The notes beneath the pieces were generated by a model that did not search any database, was not told the origin of the DNA, and worked only from the letters and a program-made list of their open reading frames with translations. From NCBI RefSeq assembly GCF_014230055.1, contig NZ_JACHVA010000138.1, forward strand, positions 108,487 through 172,486: a stretch of 64,000 bases of DNA. The letters are read 5' to 3'. This stretch comes from Puniceicoccus vermicola. GTDB lineage: Bacteria; Verrucomicrobiota; Verrucomicrobiia; Opitutales; Puniceicoccaceae. Positions 1 through 8,874 of this stretch are shown here, in pieces (position 1 is the first letter of the stretch; the number at the start of each line of letters is the position of its first letter). A program made the position numbers and the translations under genes.

Positions 1-1122
1 TCCCCAAGTCGCCAGAAGGGATTCCAAAGGACGTTTGTAAAGAAATTGGATCACCGTCCGCTCCAGCACCAAGCCACAAAGAGCCGCGACGATGAATGAA
101 AATGGAATCGCAAAGAGGAAGTAGGTTTCCAATGCGAAAGTCGACTGGGAGAAGACCGTATAGAAAATCTGTTGACTGATGTAGGCGGCGTAGGCTCCGA
201 TCGCAATCATCTCCCCGTGAGCCATGTTGATGACCCCCATCAAGCCGAAGGTTATGGCCAGCCCCAGAGCGACGATCAGAAGAACCGCTCCCAGACTCAG
301 CCCGCGAAAGCAGGTCCCAACAAAATCAGTGACCGAAATGTAGCTCTCGATCGAGGCGATGGACTCGTCCAATTCGGCTTTCTCTTCTTCGGTCAAGGGA
401 TACGGCGCATAGCCGTCATTGATATCGTGGCGGAGGTTCTTCAGAGCGTCCAAACCCGCGATCGAGTTCCGATCTTTCAATACCTGGATTGATTCCATTT
501 GCTCCTCCTTGCTGCCGTGGGCGAGCATGGAAACCGCAATCCCTTCCTCAAGGGCTTCGATGACCAAAGGCTCGGTCTCCTTCGAGCTCAATTCACGAAG
601 CTTGGGAAGGATGTCTTTGTCCTGCTTAAGCCCCAATTTCAGGGCGGCGTCGGCCCGATCACTGACATCGGGAGTGCTCAGTGCCAAAAGGTCCACCGTC
701 ATGGTGAAGACCCGGCGAGTCTTTCGGCCCGGCCGCGCCATTTCCATTTTCTCCGGATCGAGAACCAAAGGATTCCCCGCCTCGTCGACAATGATTTCGC
801 CGTCTACGATTCGGCTATAAGTCGAGGCTTCCCCCTCGGTCTCCGCCTCGTGCTCAAGGACAGGAATGGGATCCACATCGGGATCCGTTTGATAAAGGTA
901 GATCTTTCCGCGTTTCCAAAATTCAAGGTAGTCCGGCACTATCGGTGCAGCGGTGCTGGAAAGAGATTCAACAAGAGCCGTTTGCTCTTTGCCGCTGGAG
1001 AGGATGGCCTCCACCAGGATTTGTCTTGCCTGCGCTTCATCCGCCCTCAGGTCGGATGCCAGCCCAAACAATACCAGAAGAAAGACTCTGGTGATTAGGG
1101 TAATCGTGACACGGGATTTCAT
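1..1122 (-). CDS. urtB: Urea ABC transporter permease UrtB (partial, 3' end outside window)
   Basis: The frame is open from an ATG at 1122 to the window edge, giving the first 374 residues; UrtB proteins are usually about 520-550 long. A signal-like hydrophobic stretch (residues about 9-27) is followed by a soluble region of about 240 residues with helical-repeat character, which is usual for UrtB. The membrane domain then begins around residue 270, with the LivH/UrtB motif NMAHGEM at 299-305. It would form one inner-membrane permease subunit of the urea/short-amide ABC importer. It lies 151 bp downstream of urtA on the same strand, so the rest of the operon (urtC, D, E) is expected beyond position 1. 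Family assignment rests on the motif, the N-terminal architecture and the urtA neighbour. Confidence 0.9.
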   Translation of the reverse strand, partial: MKSRVTITLITRVFLLVLFGLASDLRADEAQARQILVEAILSSGKEQTALVESLSSTAAPIVPDYLEFWKRGKIYLYQTDPDVDPIPVLEHEAETEGEASTYSRIVDGEIIVDEAGNPLVLDPEKMEMARPGRKTRRVFTMTVDLLALSTPDVSDRADAALKLGLKQDKDILPKLRELSSKETEPLVIEALEEGIAVSMLAHGSKEEQMESIQVLKDRNSIAGLDALKNLRHDINDGYAPYPLTEEEKAELDESIASIESYISVTDFVGTCFRGLSLGAVLLIVALGLAITFGLMGVINMAHGEMIAIGAYAAYISQQIFYTVFSQSTFALETYFLFAIPFSFIVAALCGLVLERTVIQFLYKRPLESLLATWG

Positions 1123-1273
1123 CACAGAGATAGATATGAGAGAGTGGCGCTGGTCCCGAAAAGATAAGTTCCATCAGGGAGGAGCGGGCCGCCGCTCCGA
1201 CTCCTCCCCTTTGGAACTATCCGAAGGGTTAACTCCGGTTCTTCAAACAACTAATACTAATTAATTGGATTCA

Positions 1274-2557
1274 TTACTCCTCCGAGAAGGTGCCCTTTAG
1301 GAAGGGTTCACCGTAGACGTCGTCGAATGATTCAATGACTTCGAACTGACCATCGGGAAGCGTCTCACCGATGTAGACGTTCTTCGTCAGGTGATGGTTT
1401 TCCTGGGTGGTCACAGTGCCGCCAGGGCCATCGAAGGAGATGCCGCTCTCCAGAGCTGAAATCACCTTATCCACGTCGAAGCTCCCCGCTTTTTCCACAG
1501 CTTTCTTCCAGAGATACACCCCGTCGTAGGAGAGGACCATGGGGCTGCAAGTCACACGACCGTCCCGTTCGAGACCATCCACGTCAGCAGTCTGGAGCCA
1601 ATCTTGGAAGTTGGCGACAAACTCTTCGTTTTCCGGAGTATCGAGGGACATGAAGTAGGTCCAGCAACCGAGCTGTCCGACGAGGTCTTCAGCCGGAAGG
1701 CTTCGGAACTCGTCCTCGGACAGACTAAAGGAAACGACCGGCACCTCTTCCGCGGTAAGACCGGCAGCAGCATACTCTTTGAAGAATGCCACGTTCGAGT
1801 CACCGTTGATGGTATTGATGACGGCTGCGTCTCCGCTAGCTGCGAACTTTTTGATGTCCGCCATGATTTGCTGATAGTCGGTGTGACCGAACGGAGTGTA
1901 GGTTCCGGCTGAGATCACCTCACCGTCCGCGTCCTTGCGAAGACCGCCACCGATGTTGCGGAGAGGAATGCCCTTCGAGAGAAGGTATTCCAACAACACG
2001 AGGTTGGTGGTCTGCGGGTAGACATAGTCGGTGCCAATCAGGTAGAACTTGTCGCGTCCTTCTTCGAGGAGGAAGTCAACCGCAGGGATTGCCTGCTGAT
2101 TCACTGCTTCCGCCGTATAGAAGATATTCGGCGACTGCTCTTCCCCTTCGTATTGAACCGGGTAGAACAGAAGACCGTCATACTCTTCGAAGACCGGAAG
2201 AACCGACTTGCGGCTCACGGAAGTCCAACAACCGAAGGTAACCGCAACCTCGTCTTGGACGAGAAGCTGCTTGGCTTTCTCTGCAAAGAGCGGCCAATCA
2301 GAAGCACCATCGACCACAATGGGTTCGATCTGCTTACCGAGAACGCCGCCGTCTGCGTTGATTTCATCGATTGCGAAGAGCAAAACGTCCCGTAGAGAGG
2401 TCTCACTGATGGCCATGGTTCCACTCAAGGAGTGGAGAATACCGACTTTAACGGTGTCATCCTCGTCCGCCTGGGCATGGAGGCCCAGAAGCGCGCCGGC
2501 AGACACAAGAGCGCCCGCACGGAAACTGCGTAAGAGTTTACGAAATGATTGATGCAT
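1274..2557 (-). CDS. urtA: Urea ABC transporter substrate-binding protein UrtA
   Basis: This 427-residue protein has an N-terminal signal peptide ending near the ADEDD stretch (about residue 30). The mature part opens with [17 protein letters not shown], the classical start of the UrtA/AmiC branch of Leu/Ile/Val-type binding proteins. [17 protein letters not shown] and [18 protein letters not shown] are also characteristic of UrtA. It would bind urea or short amides in the periplasm and deliver them to UrtB/UrtC. The length is normal for the family. It follows the outer-membrane protein at 2642-3490 on the same strand, consistent with one nitrogen-scavenging operon. Confidence 0.93.
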   Translation of the reverse strand: MHQSFRKLLRSFRAGALVSAGALLGLHAQADEDDTVKVGILHSLSGTMAISETSLRDVLLFAIDEINADGGVLGKQIEPIVVDGASDWPLFAEKAKQLLVQDEVAVTFGCWTSVSRKSVLPVFEEYDGLLFYPVQYEGEEQSPNIFYTAEAVNQQAIPAVDFLLEEGRDKFYLIGTDYVYPQTTNLVLLEYLLSKGIPLRNIGGGLRKDADGEVISAGTYTPFGHTDYQQIMADIKKFAASGDAAVINTINGDSNVAFFKEYAAAGLTAEEVPVVSFSLSEDEFRSLPAEDLVGQLGCWTYFMSLDTPENEEFVANFQDWLQTADVDGLERDGRVTCSPMVLSYDGVYLWKKAVEKAGSFDVDKVISALESGISFDGPGGTVTTQENHHLTKNVYIGETLPDGQFEVIESFDDVYGEPFLKGTFSEE

Positions 2558-2641
2558 ATTTTCTAAGTAGGATCGTTTGAGTTCTGTTGGTTTTCAGTTC
2601 GCTCAGGGATGAGACGCTGAAATGGGATGTAATCTCCAAAC

Positions 2642-3490
2642 TTAGAAATCCATTCCGATACCGATGTTCCCGGTAACGAAAGTTTCTTCCGGATTGCCGG
2701 GAATGGTGTCGTCAGGAGTGTAGTAGAAGTAAGCTCCACCATGCACATTCCAAGCACCGTAGGCTTCGGAAATAAAGGAGAGAGGGAAGGAAATTTCCGG
2801 ACCCACAGAGACATAAGTCAGGCCAGCATCACCACCGTAGTAGTCATCCGTGTTGAAGGCCACGTTGGCACCGAGAGAGATGTCGAGGCTTTCGTAGGAA
2901 GTGCCTTCGGAAACACCGAGAACGACAACGGTTCCGGTATCCTGATCACCATTCCCATCAACGCGATTGTGAACCACGATCGTCGGGTTAAGGAAAGTCG
3001 CATAGCTGGCCATCAAGTCGAGGATGCGCTCAGCGTCACCGCCATAGATCCACTCCTGGTAGGTCACTTCGAAATTCCAGTCTCCGACGGCATAACCAAC
3101 GCCCGCCCAGAAATCGACTTCCTGAATATCGTCACCGATGCCGGATTCCGCCAGATCATTGATGTCGAACCACATTCCACCGAAGACATAAACCTCTTCG
3201 GTAATCGCTGCCGTCAATCCAAGCGAAGGCTGGAAAAGGAATTCTGCATCCGACCCTGTTCCCCAGACGTCGGAACCGTATGAAATAAAGTGAGTATTCA
3301 CGTCGAGACTCAGCCAACCGCTGATCGCCGAACCCACTGCCGCCTCCTCAACCGGAGGAGTCTCTTCCAAGGCTTCGTCGCCCGTCATTTCAAGATCCGC
3401 ATTCTGTGCGGCCAGAGAAACTGCCCCACCAAACATAAGGGAGAGCGCCAACCATTTTTGAAGCCTTTCGGCCGAGTATTTAGTCTTCAT
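2642..3490 (-). CDS. Putative outer-membrane beta-barrel protein upstream of urtA
   Basis: This 282-residue protein has a signal peptide (hydrophobic residues about 11-27, cleavage probably after SLAAQ). An acidic linker follows, then alternating beta-rich segments with many Tyr, Gly, Trp and Asp, ending in aromatic Phe (GNIGIGMDF). A C-terminal Phe is typical for barrels recognised by the BAM complex. It precedes urtA on the same strand by 84 bp, so it may be the outer-membrane channel for urea or amides. The specific family was not identified, and the substrate is inferred from context only. Confidence 0.7.
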   Translation of the reverse strand: MKTKYSAERLQKWLALSLMFGGAVSLAAQNADLEMTGDEALEETPPVEEAAVGSAISGWLSLDVNTHFISYGSDVWGTGSDAEFLFQPSLGLTAAITEEVYVFGGMWFDINDLAESGIGDDIQEVDFWAGVGYAVGDWNFEVTYQEWIYGGDAERILDLMASYATFLNPTIVVHNRVDGNGDQDTGTVVVLGVSEGTSYESLDISLGANVAFNTDDYYGGDAGLTYVSVGPEISFPLSFISEAYGAWNVHGGAYFYYTPDDTIPGNPEETFVTGNIGIGMDF

Positions 3491-3578
3491 TTTTCGTTCT
3501 GTTGCTTTGTTCGTTGTGTGTCAGGTGAACGAGTTTCGGCAGAGACCACCGAAGCCCATACACTCATATCCATGAATG

Positions 3579-3594
3579 TATACAATCTTGTATA
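3579..3594. promoter_or_regulatory. Operator-like inverted repeat upstream of the urt operon
   Basis: TATACAA (3579-3585), two bases TC, then TTGTATA (3588-3594) is a perfect 7-bp inverted repeat. It lies 88 bp upstream of the first gene of the minus-strand outer-membrane protein/urt operon and about 260 bp from the divergent exbD gene. The TTGTATAC core resembles operators of FadR-subfamily GntR regulators; that comparison is from general knowledge and no regulator gene is present here. The remainder of the 3491-3854 gap is AT-richer than the genes and shows no other feature I can name. Confidence 0.45.
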
Positions 3595-3854
3595 AGCAAC
3601 GGGTATGCCAATTTACGCGACTCGCGGCAAAAACCGGAAATGGTCCAGAGAAAGCCCTCTTTTCGTAAAAATTCCCCTAAGGACAGATAAAATCTGCACT
3701 TTTGGGAGGGTCCGTAGTCAGATCCTACAACAATTCCGTCACGGTCGAGTGAATCGATGAACAATGACGCGTGACTCTCCCTCCTCACAAAACTCCCCGA
3801 TTCTTTTTCCTTCCGTTCTACCCGGATTTCGATTCTTTAGGTTTCGTGGTCAGG

Positions 3855-4259
3855 ATGCGCAGAAAGCCCGCCGAACCGGAAGCCTTTCAAATGGCACCGA
3901 TGATCGATATGGTCTTCCTCCTCCTTGTCTTCTTTATGACCGTGAGCAACCTCGCCCAAGCCGAGAAGAGGATCAAACTCGATCTCCCGGAAAGTGAGCA
4001 AGCGGACGTTCCGGAAGATCTCTCCGATCGCACGGCAATCTCGGTCAAGGCGGACGGCACTGTATATTGGGGGGCACGTCTAGTATCGATTGACGAACTC
4101 CCCGAGGTCCTCGAGCCCCTCGTGGCCGAAACTCCGGATCTCCGCGTTCAAGTACGAGCGGATCAAGATACACCGTTTTCCGAAATCAAGAAGGTGCTGA
4201 AAGCCTGCGCTCAGGCAGGCGCTTACAACGTCATCTACTCCACCTATCAATCGGATTAG
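3855..4259 (+). CDS. ExbD/TolR family protein (first of two)
   Basis: ExbD/TolR proteins couple the inner-membrane proton motive force to TonB- or Tol-dependent work in the envelope. I chose the ATG at 3855 (MRRKPAEPEAFQMAPMIDMV) because the family begins with a short basic cytoplasmic tail directly before the helix, and CAGG lies just upstream. The open frame continues upstream without family similarity. The single transmembrane helix carries the essential Asp of the MAPMIDMVFLLLVFF motif, and a periplasmic domain of about 90 residues follows. It is 134 residues long, normal for the family. Five bases separate it from the second exbD gene. No exbB/tolQ gene is adjacent. Confidence 0.88.
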   Translation: MRRKPAEPEAFQMAPMIDMVFLLLVFFMTVSNLAQAEKRIKLDLPESEQADVPEDLSDRTAISVKADGTVYWGARLVSIDELPEVLEPLVAETPDLRVQVRADQDTPFSEIKKVLKACAQAGAYNVIYSTYQSD

Positions 4260-4264
4260 ATCCC

Positions 4265-4714
4265 ATGGCCCGTCTGAAGAAAAAAGCGCAACCCAAGCCG
4301 GAGATCCAGATCGCTCCGATGATCGACTGCGTCTTCCTCCTTCTCATTTATTTTATGGTCTCGGCCACACTTGAAAAGCAGGAGGCCGACCTTTCCTTCG
4401 AGCTTCCCGGCACCGTCGAACAGTCCGAGCCGGTGGAGATGCCCGACGAACAAATCATCGAGATTCGAGCCGATGGTCAGGTGATCGTTAACGAGTTCGC
4501 CTACGATTCTCCCGACTCCCCCCGATTTCAGGAGCTAGCGGCCATGCTCACCCGCTTTAAGGAAGCTTCGAGCGCCAATCAGGTTGACGCCATCGTCACC
4601 ATCTCTCCCGCCGACCTAGCTCTTCACCAAAGCATCATCAAGGTCATGGACGCCATTTCCATCGCCGGAATCGATTCCGTCAATTTCTCACTGAGCGAAT
4701 CGAGCGGAGTCTAG
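4265..4714 (+). CDS. ExbD/TolR family protein (second of two)
   Basis: This 149-residue protein has a basic N-terminus (MARLKKKAQPKPEIQIAPM), one transmembrane helix with the conserved Asp in APMIDCVFLLLIYF, and a periplasmic domain with the usual beta/alpha pattern ending near residue 149. It is a diverged paralogue of the upstream ExbD and is surely co-transcribed with it. Two ExbD proteins in tandem are common in planctomycetes and verrucomicrobia, where they may form hetero-oligomers with one ExbB. The ExbB partner must be encoded elsewhere. The TonB-like gene in this window (37090-38166) is distant and on the other strand. Confidence 0.9.
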   Translation: MARLKKKAQPKPEIQIAPMIDCVFLLLIYFMVSATLEKQEADLSFELPGTVEQSEPVEMPDEQIIEIRADGQVIVNEFAYDSPDSPRFQELAAMLTRFKEASSANQVDAIVTISPADLALHQSIIKVMDAISIAGIDSVNFSLSESSGV

Positions 4715-4776
4715 TCTCCGACTGTTTGCCCCTCCTACCCAGCGAAAGCTCAATCCTCTCGCGACTTTGCCCGAAC

Positions 4777-4998
4777 TTACTCGGGGCTTCCGTTATCGTC
4801 GTAGTTGAAGATCGGCGCGTCGCCGTCCTCCTGTGCCTCCAAATTATCCTCAGTGATCTTTTCTCCAAGGCTTTCGGAATCACTCTGATCGTCCATTTCC
4901 TGAACCACGGGACTTGTTTCCATTCCATATTCGGATTGGGAGGCACATCCAAAGCCCATCAAAGCAAGGGCGAGAAGAAGAGAAGCATTGCGGATCAT
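4777..4998 (-). CDS. Small putative lipoprotein
   Basis: The likely start is the ATG at 4998 (MIRNASLLLALALMGFGCAS), giving 73 residues. The signal helix ends in a lipobox-like MGFGC, so the Cys at about residue 18 would be lipidated. The mature part is very acidic and low in hydrophobic residues (for example DDQSDSESLGEKITEDN), suggesting an unstructured tail. An in-frame upstream start at 5043 would add a stretch without signal character. It lies convergent to the exbD pair. Function is unknown; the assignment as a gene rests on the signal sequence and codon use. Confidence 0.5.
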   Translation of the reverse strand: MIRNASLLLALALMGFGCASQSEYGMETSPVVQEMDDQSDSESLGEKITEDNLEAQEDGDAPIFNYDDNGSPE

Positions 4999-5187
4999 TA
5001 CGATTACGGTGGCGGGAATTTCGCACCTAGGCAAGATCTTCATTTCGCCCTCTCAAAGGGTTAAATCGACCTTCTCCCATTCCGGCTTGGAGATTCCACT
5101 TTACTCCCCACCAGCATCCTCCTATTCGTTTCGCCAGAAGAATTTGGCCGACCAATTTCTTCCCGAACACCGTGGTCCATTCGAACC

Positions 5188-6450
5188 ATGCCAACCATCC
5201 AGATGCTCGAGATTTCGCGAAGGAAGCGGTTTCCCTCCGCTGGCATACTATTGGCATGGGGCACCGCTTCGATTCTTCCCGGCGCAACCGCCGCCGCTCA
5301 GGAAAATGGACAATCCGAATCCCTCCTAGACTCCGTCTCGGAATTTCTCCGGAGAGGACAGCTGGAAGGGCAGATTGGGATCGGGGCAAACCAGCGAATT
5401 TACAACAACGAAGCGGGCGATGGGCCGGGACTGTCGTGGGGCTATCTGCAAACCCGCTACGTCACTCCGACCTATAACGGACTCTCGGCCGGAGGAGCTT
5501 TTCTCGCCGTAGGAGAAGTCTGGGAGGATCATACCGGAGATTTCGATTCGGTCTTCACCGAACCCTTCGACATCGAAGAGCTCTATCTCGAGTTCCTCAA
5601 CGATGACCAAACCTTGGGAGCCCACATCGGGCGCAAGACCATGCCTTCGAACCCCGGTCTCGACGGCGACTATCAGCAAGGGCTCAACCTACACGCGGGA
5701 ACGGAAAGCGGCTACAGTCTAGATTTCTCCATCATTGATCGCTGGATCAGGTATTCCACCTATAACTACGACCTTCATGGCATCACCGGCTGGGACGACG
5801 TTGATGCCGTAAACTCCGCGGCAGGGGAGCTATTTTTCGCTGCCGTGATCGATCTCCCCTTCAGCTCTCACTTCACTCTCAGCCCCTACTTCAATTACCA
5901 GGAAGACGTGATGGCCTACTACGGGACGACCTTCACCTCATCGATCCCGACCGAGAACCTAGCGGCCCAGAGCCACTGGGACACCCAGCTCATTCTGGCC
6001 ATCTACGACAACCAGGTCCCCACCTCCATCGAACCGGACTACGAAGATGCCTGGGGCGGACTCTTGTACACCGGACTTGCCTTCGAACGTTATTCCCTTG
6101 GTGGTGGCGTCTATTGGATCAGCGACAACACCATTGATACGGGAGCCGGAGCCTTTCACATCTTCGACCCGCTCAAGGAGGACAACCTTTATCCCTATAA
6201 TAACCAGAACGATTTCGAACTCTATTACCTGAAAGGCTCGGCCACTTTCGGCGACCTAACCATCAACCCGGCCATCGGCATTGGGCGAAACCATGCGATC
6301 GAATCGGATTCGATCGAAATTGACGTCCTCTTCAACTACGACCTCCCCGGCAACTTCCAACTCGAGGGCTATTTCGTCTACGTCGATTTTGAAAAAGACA
6401 TTTTCCCCAGTTACTTCCTCGGCGGGGCGACGATCGGATATAACTTTTAG
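5188..6450 (+). CDS. Outer-membrane porin-like protein
   Basis: This 420-residue protein has a signal peptide ending near ATAAAQENG (about residue 39). The mature barrel starts with a short helix (SLLDSVSEFLRRGQLEGQIG), like OprD/Campylobacterota-type porins, and continues with alternating strands rich in Tyr, Gly and Asp (TRYVTPTYNGLSAGG, GRKTMPSNPGLDGDYQ). It ends in the aromatic GGATIGYNF. The segment LGAHIGRKTM followed by GLN matches the typical third-strand region of OprD-like porins. Substrate is unknown. An internal ATG six codons later is an equally possible start. It stands alone between convergent neighbours. Confidence 0.72.
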   Translation: MPTIQMLEISRRKRFPSAGILLAWGTASILPGATAAAQENGQSESLLDSVSEFLRRGQLEGQIGIGANQRIYNNEAGDGPGLSWGYLQTRYVTPTYNGLSAGGAFLAVGEVWEDHTGDFDSVFTEPFDIEELYLEFLNDDQTLGAHIGRKTMPSNPGLDGDYQQGLNLHAGTESGYSLDFSIIDRWIRYSTYNYDLHGITGWDDVDAVNSAAGELFFAAVIDLPFSSHFTLSPYFNYQEDVMAYYGTTFTSSIPTENLAAQSHWDTQLILAIYDNQVPTSIEPDYEDAWGGLLYTGLAFERYSLGGGVYWISDNTIDTGAGAFHIFDPLKEDNLYPYNNQNDFELYYLKGSATFGDLTINPAIGIGRNHAIESDSIEIDVLFNYDLPGNFQLEGYFVYVDFEKDIFPSYFLGGATIGYNF

Positions 6451-6537
6451 AAAGAGAAACGTTCCCGACCGGACAGACGAGTTCCCCTCTCCGCCCAGGG
6501 CCCAAACCCTACCCGCTCGAAAGGCTCGCGGCCAAGT

Positions 6538-7188
6538 TCAAAGGTCTTCAATGGCTTCGCGGATGGCTTCGTCGGAGACGCTGTCAGAAGGGACGGATAA
6601 CGCCAATTCAAAGAGGGTCTTCGCCTCCTCCTCGTCGCCGACCTTATCCTCAAAAAGCCCGGCGTGAAAGTAGACAAAACGAAGAAGAGAGTCCGAATAA
6701 CGCTCAGGATCCTCCCGCGCCCAATCGAGCAGAACACCAAAATCCTCTTCGGCGACATCACGGCGTCCAAAAATCCGCGGAAGCTGGTAGCTATTGATTG
6801 CGCGCACCGAGCGAACATCCGGATCCTCGGGAGCCGCGGCCACCGCATCGTCAATGGTGGCTACCCCCTTTTTCAGCCAATCCATCTTCTTGTAGAAAAT
6901 CGCATCCCGCGCCCGCAGAACGTATAGATTGCCGAGAAAGACCTGAGCTCGAGCGTCATCCGGATTCTCGGCCAATATCTCTTCAAAAATTTCTTGCGCC
7001 TCGATGACGGCATCCTCGTCACCCGCCACTCCCTCCTGATGAAGATCGAGGCCTCGCGAGAACTGCTCCCGCACCGCGGGATCGTCGGACATCGGCTCGG
7101 GTCGGGCCCCCTTCTCCACCGCCTGAAGCGCAATCGCTCCGAACAGCAACATCCAAAAGCAATGACCAGCAAGAGGGGGAGGTTTCAT
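6538..7188 (-). CDS. Exported TPR-repeat protein
   Basis: I placed the start at the ATG at 7188 (MKPPPLAGHCFWMLLFGAIA); an in-frame TTG three codons upstream is possible. This gives 216 residues. A signal helix is followed by tetratricopeptide-like helices: EAQEIFEEILAENPDDARAQ and VFLGNLYVLRARDAIFYKK form one clear pair, and a further pair lies near residues 100-130. The spacing resembles TPR proteins of the periplasm that act as scaffolds. No catalytic motif is visible. It is convergent with the upstream porin gene and followed by a repeat field, so its context gives no partner. Confidence 0.65.
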   Translation of the reverse strand: MKPPPLAGHCFWMLLFGAIALQAVEKGARPEPMSDDPAVREQFSRGLDLHQEGVAGDEDAVIEAQEIFEEILAENPDDARAQVFLGNLYVLRARDAIFYKKMDWLKKGVATIDDAVAAAPEDPDVRSVRAINSYQLPRIFGRRDVAEEDFGVLLDWAREDPERYSDSLLRFVYFHAGLFEDKVGDEEEAKTLFELALSVPSDSVSDEAIREAIEDL

Positions 7189-7254
7189 GCTTTTCAAAGA
7201 AGCAGGATCTAATGCAAGGAAGCAAGATCTCTCGGCAGAAACCGCCCCCCCGAG

Positions 7255-7830
7255 GGGTTGGGCGGTGTGATCGGGTCAATCGTCAACTTCCAATCGAGAG
7301 CTGGACGTGTCCTGCGAAGCTCCCGAGCGAAGCAAGTAAGCTCTCGCTACTTTGGGCTGTCCCCCGTTCTCGCATGACTTTAGTCGTGCGATTCCTGCAG
7401 CGGGATACGCATCTGGCGTTCAGGAATGACGCGCCCGAGAGGGCACTATGATGAATCCCGGCTATCTTCAACTCGAGCCGAGAGCGCAGCTGAAGCTGCG
7501 GCCCTACTCCCGTATCACAGGCTTCCAGCCTGTGCCGCGAATCGAGAGCTGGAAGCTCTCGCTACTTTGGCCTTCCCCGTTCTCGCATGACTTTAGTCGT
7601 ACGATTCCTGCAGCGGAATACGCATCTGGCGTTCAGGAATGACGCGGCCGAGAGGCCTCCATGATGAGACCCGACGGTCTTCAACTCCAGGCGGGAGCGC
7701 AGCTGAAGCTGCGGCCCTACTCCTGTACCCCAGGCTTCCAGCCTGTGACGCGAGTCGAGAGCTGGAAGCTCTCGCTACTTTGGGCTCCCGGCTCGCAGAG
7801 CTTGAGTCGTGCACGAGCCGGTCGCGGAAA
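7255..7830. repeat. Hairpin repeat array, 213-bp unit (family A)
   Basis: Units repeat with a 213-bp period (GCAGCTGAAGCTGC at 7486 and again at 7699). Each unit strings together short hairpins: GCAGC-TGAA-GCTGC, CAGGCT-TCC-AGCCTG, GAGAGCT-GGA-AGCTCTC (7544-7560) and CGCATGACT-TT-AGTCGTGCG, with a constant GCTACTTTG after the third. The first unit carries a 36-nt insert in the loop of the GAGAGCT hairpin (7296-7345). Open frames across it are shadows. The same unit recurs at 27805-28400. Confidence 0.85.
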
Positions 7831-7899
7831 ATCGTAAGATTTCCGCAACCGTTCGGAATATTCCAACCCGCAGCTCCTCTTCTCCAAATTCCTCACCTA

Positions 7900-8760
7900 T
7901 TCCTGCGCCAACGGCGCCAAACTCGTCAGGCAAGGGCAACGCCCTGGGTGACCTCAACCCTCGCAGAGATCCTGGGCCCTGAAGGGACGAAACTTCTCCG
8001 GTGCCCATGCCTTCCGCCGCAACAGAGTGACGCCCTTTCAGGGCTATTTTCGGAGGAGGACCCAATACCTAGGGCGTTGCCCTAGGCTGAGGAATCAATG
8101 CGCCTTTGGCGCGGAAGATCCAGCACTCAGGGCGTAGGAATCAACGCCCCTTTGAAGCGGAAAATCAACAGGCCCACGGCCCCAATGAACCGGTCGGACG
8201 ATTTTCACCGGCGGGAAAACGCTTCAAACGAAACAAACTACCGCGCCAACGGCGCAAAACCCGTCAGCCCGGGGCAACGCCCTGGGTGACCCAACCCTCG
8301 CAGAGATCCTGGGCCCTGAAGGGACGAGAACTTCTCCTGCCCGCGCCTTCCGCCGCAACAGAGTGACGCCCTTTCAGGGCTAGCATCGGCGGAGGACCAA
8401 TACCCAGGGCGTTGCCCTGGGCTTAGGAAGCAATGCGCCTTTGGCGCGGAGGATCCAGCACTCAGGGCGTTGCCCTGGGCGTAGGAATCAACGCCCCTTT
8501 TGAAGCGGAAGATCAACAGGCCCACGGCCCCAATGAACCGGTCGGACGATTTTCACCGCCGGAAAACGCTATAAACGAAACCAACTACCGCACCAACGGC
8601 GCAAAACCCGTCAGCCCGGGGCAACGCCCTGGGAAGTCTCACCCTCGTAAAATCCCGAGCCCTGAAGGGGCGAAATTCCCCACACTTTGCCCATCCCCAC
8701 ATTCCGCAATAGAGTGACGCCCCTTCAGGGCTATCATCGGCGAAAACCGATACCGCAAAT
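7900..8760. repeat. Composite hairpin repeat, about 345-bp unit (family B)
   Basis: About two and a half units are present; the marker GTCAGCCCGGGGCAACG recurs at 8263 and 8610, with a variant at 7924. Each unit is a chain of hairpins: GCGCC-AAC-GGCGC, a CCCGGGGCAACGCCCTGGG-type stem, GCCCT-TTC-AGGGC, CCCAGGGC-GTT-GCCCTGGG (8403-8421) and GCGCC-TTT-GGCGC. Spacer sequence between hairpins is also conserved. No protein-like coding is supported here. Confidence 0.83.
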
Positions 8761-8761
8761 C

Positions 8762-8811
8762 GAGAGCTGGACGTGTCCTGCGAAGCTCCCGAGCGAAGCA
8801 AGGAAGCTCTC
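8762..8811. repeat. Hairpin with 36-nt loop insert (variant of family A)
   Basis: The stem GAGAGCT (8762-8768) pairs with AGCTCTC (8805-8811). Instead of the usual GGA loop there are 36 nt that include CTGCGAAGCTCCCGAGCG. The same 50-nt element with one base difference lies at 7296-7345, and a diverged copy sits near 55610-55665. The insert is always at the same place in the loop. Confidence 0.75.
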
Positions 8812-8874
8812 GCTACTTTAGCTACCGGTCTCGCAGAGCTTTTGAGTTCGAGGATCGCCCTTGGGTTCGGTTTT

